Shown here: positions 62,045 to 64,000 of the stretch, piece after piece
How the letters are laid out: each line of letters opens with the position of its first letter
How positions within the stretch are numbered: the stretch's first letter is position 1
From: Shewanella amazonensis SB2B
GTDB lineage: Bacteria; Pseudomonadota; Gammaproteobacteria; Enterobacterales; Shewanellaceae
Reading direction: 5' to 3'
NCBI RefSeq assembly: GCF_000015245.1
Contig: NC_008700.1
Location: forward strand, 2,734,001-2,798,000
Length of the DNA stretch: 64,000 bases
Made by a program: the position numbers and the translations under genes
Notes under the pieces: generated by a model
What the model was told of the DNA's origin: nothing
The model's database searches: none
Seen by the model: only the letters and a program-made list of their open reading frames with translations

Positions 62045-63044
62045 ACTGGATGTTAATGCATTAGCCTCAGATATTTACTACCGGCGAAGCTATATTTCCT
62101 TGTATGAGAATGACGCTGAATACTTTGAGTATACTTATCAAGAAGGTCAGTCTCGCATCAGGTTTTGCTCTCTCAAGCGCAGAATCGACAATGTATTGGG
62201 CGTTCCTATAAGTGACGAGTTATACGACTTGGAAACCCCTTATGGTTATGGAGGCCCCTTAAGTAACTCTGAGGATCAAGGCTTTCTCAATCGTGCTTTT
62301 GCTGCCTATAAAAGTCACTGTAAACAGCATAATATTGTTTGTGAGTTTATCCGGTTTCACCCGCTTAACCCGTTAGCCAAACACAGCTTTCTTTTTAATA
62401 TGTGCCGTATTGAGCGACACGTGGTCGCAGTAGAGCTTACCGAAAAAGACACTCGTCGAAGCCAGTATTCAAAAACGACAAGAAACATCATAAAAAAAGC
62501 GGAGTCGCAGTTAGATATTGAGCATAACGCGCTAGAAATAGATCAATTCTCTCAATTTTACTTCCATACCATGGAAAGAAACAAAGCCGAGAAATTTTAT
62601 TTCTTTGACAACAGTTATTTTCATGCGTTGTTAGCAACTGGATGGACAGAATTACTGGCGGTAAAATATCAGGGTACTTACGCGTCCTTAGGTTTGTTTA
62701 TGATAGGTAATGAGTTGGCCCACTATCATTTATCTGCCAACAATCATGAACTAATGCACAAAAATGGGAACTACCTGTTACTTGATGCAGCATTCGAACT
62801 TGCTCGTTCCCATGGATGTCAATACATGCTTTTGGGTGGTGGAAGAACCGCTCAAAAAGAAGATAGTTTATTTCTCTTTAAGTCTAAATTCTCAAAGAAA
62901 ACCTTACCTTTCTATATTGCTGGTATCGACTTTATGCCCGAAAAGCGTATAGAACTGAACAAACTTTGGTGCGAATTGAGTACCACAGCAGAGATACCGG
63001 CAAGATTTCAGCTTTATAGAGCTTTGGAGCCCAATCATGGTTAA
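62037..63044 (+). CDS. FemAB/GNAT-like acyltransferase candidate in the nonulosonate cluster
   Basis: This 335-residue protein is not a simple LegH/PseH acetyltransferase. Its size and C-terminal pattern (LLAVKYQGTYASLGLFMIGNELAHYHLSANNHELMHKNGNYLLLDAAFELARSHGCQYMLLGGG) fit the FemAB/BioF2-like branch of the GNAT superfamily, which transfers acyl or aminoacyl groups. Overlaps of 8 bases with both neighbours place it in the pathway, probably N-acylating the amino sugar. The DNA looks more AT-rich than the flagellar genes, suggesting transfer. Substrate unknown. Confidence 0.65.
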   Translation: MIELDVNALASDIYYRRSYISLYENDAEYFEYTYQEGQSRIRFCSLKRRIDNVLGVPISDELYDLETPYGYGGPLSNSEDQGFLNRAFAAYKSHCKQHNIVCEFIRFHPLNPLAKHSFLFNMCRIERHVVAVELTEKDTRRSQYSKTTRNIIKKAESQLDIEHNALEIDQFSQFYFHTMERNKAEKFYFFDNSYFHALLATGWTELLAVKYQGTYASLGLFMIGNELAHYHLSANNHELMHKNGNYLLLDAAFELARSHGCQYMLLGGGRTAQKEDSLFLFKSKFSKKTLPFYIAGIDFMPEKRIELNKLWCELSTTAEIPARFQLYRALEPNHG

Positions 63045-64000
63045 GACTTTTATCATCGCCGAAGCGGGCGTAAATCATAATGGCAATATTGCTCTGGCAA
63101 AGCAGCTAATTGACTCTGCAGTGGAAGCCGGCGTTGATGCAGTAAAGTTCCAGACTTGGAAAACCGAATTGCTTGTCAGCAAAGATGCTGAAATGGCTGC
63201 ATATCAGATTGAAAACACACACAAAAAAGAGTCTCAATTTGAAATGCTCAAGAGACTTGAGCTGAGTTATCCCGACTTTATCGAGTTAAAGGCGTACTGT
63301 GATACTAAAAATATCTTGTTCCTTTCAACCCCAGACGAGCATGAAAGCGCTCGTTTTTTAAACGGATTACAGAGTGTCTTTAAAATTGGATCCGGTGAAC
63401 TGACCAACGTTCCATTCCTCAGGTTAATTGCAGGTTTTGGTAAACCTGTGATCCTATCGACTGGCATGGGATACCTTTCAGAAGTGGAACAAGCACTGTT
63501 TGTGCTAACAGAAGCAGGACTGGCACTAACGGATATAACGGTTTTACATGCAACCACCGACTACCCCACGGCGCCACAGGACGTAAACTTACGTGCCATG
63601 CTGACTATTCAAAATGCGTTTCCCGGAGTTAAGGTCGGTTATTCCGACCATACTTTGGGGATTGAAGTATCTGTCGCGGCAGTCGCCTTGGGTGCAAGTA
63701 TCATTGAAAAACATTTTACGCTGGATAAAGCAATGCCGGGCCCCGATCACAAAGCGAGCCTTGAACCTGCTGAACTGAAAGCGTTGGTGCAAGCCATTCG
63801 AAATGTCGAAGCATCCCTTGGGGATGGCCGAAAGCTCCCCACGTCAACTGAAATGGTTAATCGAAAGCTCGTCAGAAAAAGTATCATCGCAAATACTTAT
63901 ATCAGCGCGGGCACAGAGATAACCGCCGATATGTTGGATGTCAGACGTCCGGGAGATGGAATTTCCCCTTCTCGCTGGGATGAGGTAATCGGCAGTATCG
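63037..64000 (+). CDS. N-acetylneuraminate/legionaminate/pseudaminate synthase NeuB family (partial)
   Basis: The ATG at 63037 overlaps the previous gene by 8 bases; the 3' end lies outside the window (321 codons seen). The TIM-barrel NeuB domain is clear: FIIAEAGVNHNGN, VDAVKFQTWK, FKIGSGELTN, PVILSTGMGYLSEV, VGYSDHTLGIEVS and IEKHFTLDKAMPGPDHKASLEP. The SAF domain (RKSIIANTYISAGTEITADML) begins near residue 285. It condenses phosphoenolpyruvate with an aminohexose to give a nine-carbon acid. Which acid (Leg or Pse) cannot be set from this alone. Confidence 0.9.
   Translation, partial: MVKTFIIAEAGVNHNGNIALAKQLIDSAVEAGVDAVKFQTWKTELLVSKDAEMAAYQIENTHKKESQFEMLKRLELSYPDFIELKAYCDTKNILFLSTPDEHESARFLNGLQSVFKIGSGELTNVPFLRLIAGFGKPVILSTGMGYLSEVEQALFVLTEAGLALTDITVLHATTDYPTAPQDVNLRAMLTIQNAFPGVKVGYSDHTLGIEVSVAAVALGASIIEKHFTLDKAMPGPDHKASLEPAELKALVQAIRNVEASLGDGRKLPTSTEMVNRKLVRKSIIANTYISAGTEITADMLDVRRPGDGISPSRWDEVIGSI

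Overview
The window is a long polar-flagellum and chemotaxis locus from a gammaproteobacterium. It is most likely a Shewanella of fairly high G+C, possibly close to S. amazonensis. I infer this from gene order, protein sequences and codon use; no database was searched. The order fliA-cheYZAB-parC-parP-cheW, the FlrA/FlrB/FlrC regulators, FlhF/FlhG, FlgO/FlgP/FlgT and two tandem short flagellins together are the Vibrio/Shewanella/Pseudomonas polar-flagellum arrangement, not the enterobacterial FlhDC one.

Layout. 1-1367 (-): a response regulator with the start of a phosphatase-like domain, cut by the window edge, and mlaA. 1660-3821 (+): a FliK-like protein and a small FlhB C-terminal paralogue (FlhX), ending in a bidirectional terminator. 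3932-13419 (-): DUF2802, cheW, parP, parC, an unknown membrane protein, cheB, cheA, cheZ, cheY, fliA, flhG. 13424-30075 (-): flhF, flhA, flhB, fliRQPONML, fliK, fliJIHGFE. 30199-34128 (-): flrC, flrB, flrA. 34418-38997 (-): fliS, a FliT/FlaI-like protein, fliD, flaG and two flagellins. 39090-49858 (-): flgL, K, J, I, H, G, F, E, D, C, B. 50000-51914 (-): cheR, cheV. 52118-53778 (+): flgA, flgM, flgN. 53911-54995 (-): flgP, flgO. 55281-56456 (+): flgT. 56511-56586: tRNA-Arg(CCU). 57205-58845 (-): a methyl-accepting chemotaxis protein. 59695-64000 (+): the start of a nonulosonic-acid (legionaminic/pseudaminic type) sugar cluster, probably for flagellin glycosylation.

Control can be read from the DNA. 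Eight strong sigma-54 sites (TGGCACG-N4-TTGCW type) lie in front of flhA, fliK, fliE, flrB, flgF, flgB, flgA and flgT. Three sigma-28 sites (TAAAGTTT-N11-GCCGATAA type) lie in front of flgM, the downstream flagellin and flgO. This fits a four-tier cascade: FlrA acts with sigma-54 on flrBC and early structural operons, FlrC with sigma-54 on hook and basal-body operons, and FliA with sigma-28 on late genes. FlgM is made under sigma-28, closing a feedback loop.

How the parts work together: FlhF/FlhG set pole and number. FlhAB-FliPQRO with FliHIJ form the export gate and ATPase. FliEFGMNL and the Flg proteins form the basal body, hook and junction. FlgO/P/T point to the outer rings of a sodium-type polar motor; motor genes such as motX and motY are not in this window. 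Che proteins with ParC/ParP form a polar array that is positioned and inherited at the pole. The CheA linker carries three copies of a short acidic motif that probably serves in this positioning. No insertion sequences, CRISPR arrays or prophage genes were seen. The least explained parts are the acyltransferase-like gene inside the sugar cluster, the two small uncharacterised proteins of the chemotaxis operon, and two gene-poor stretches around the MCP gene.
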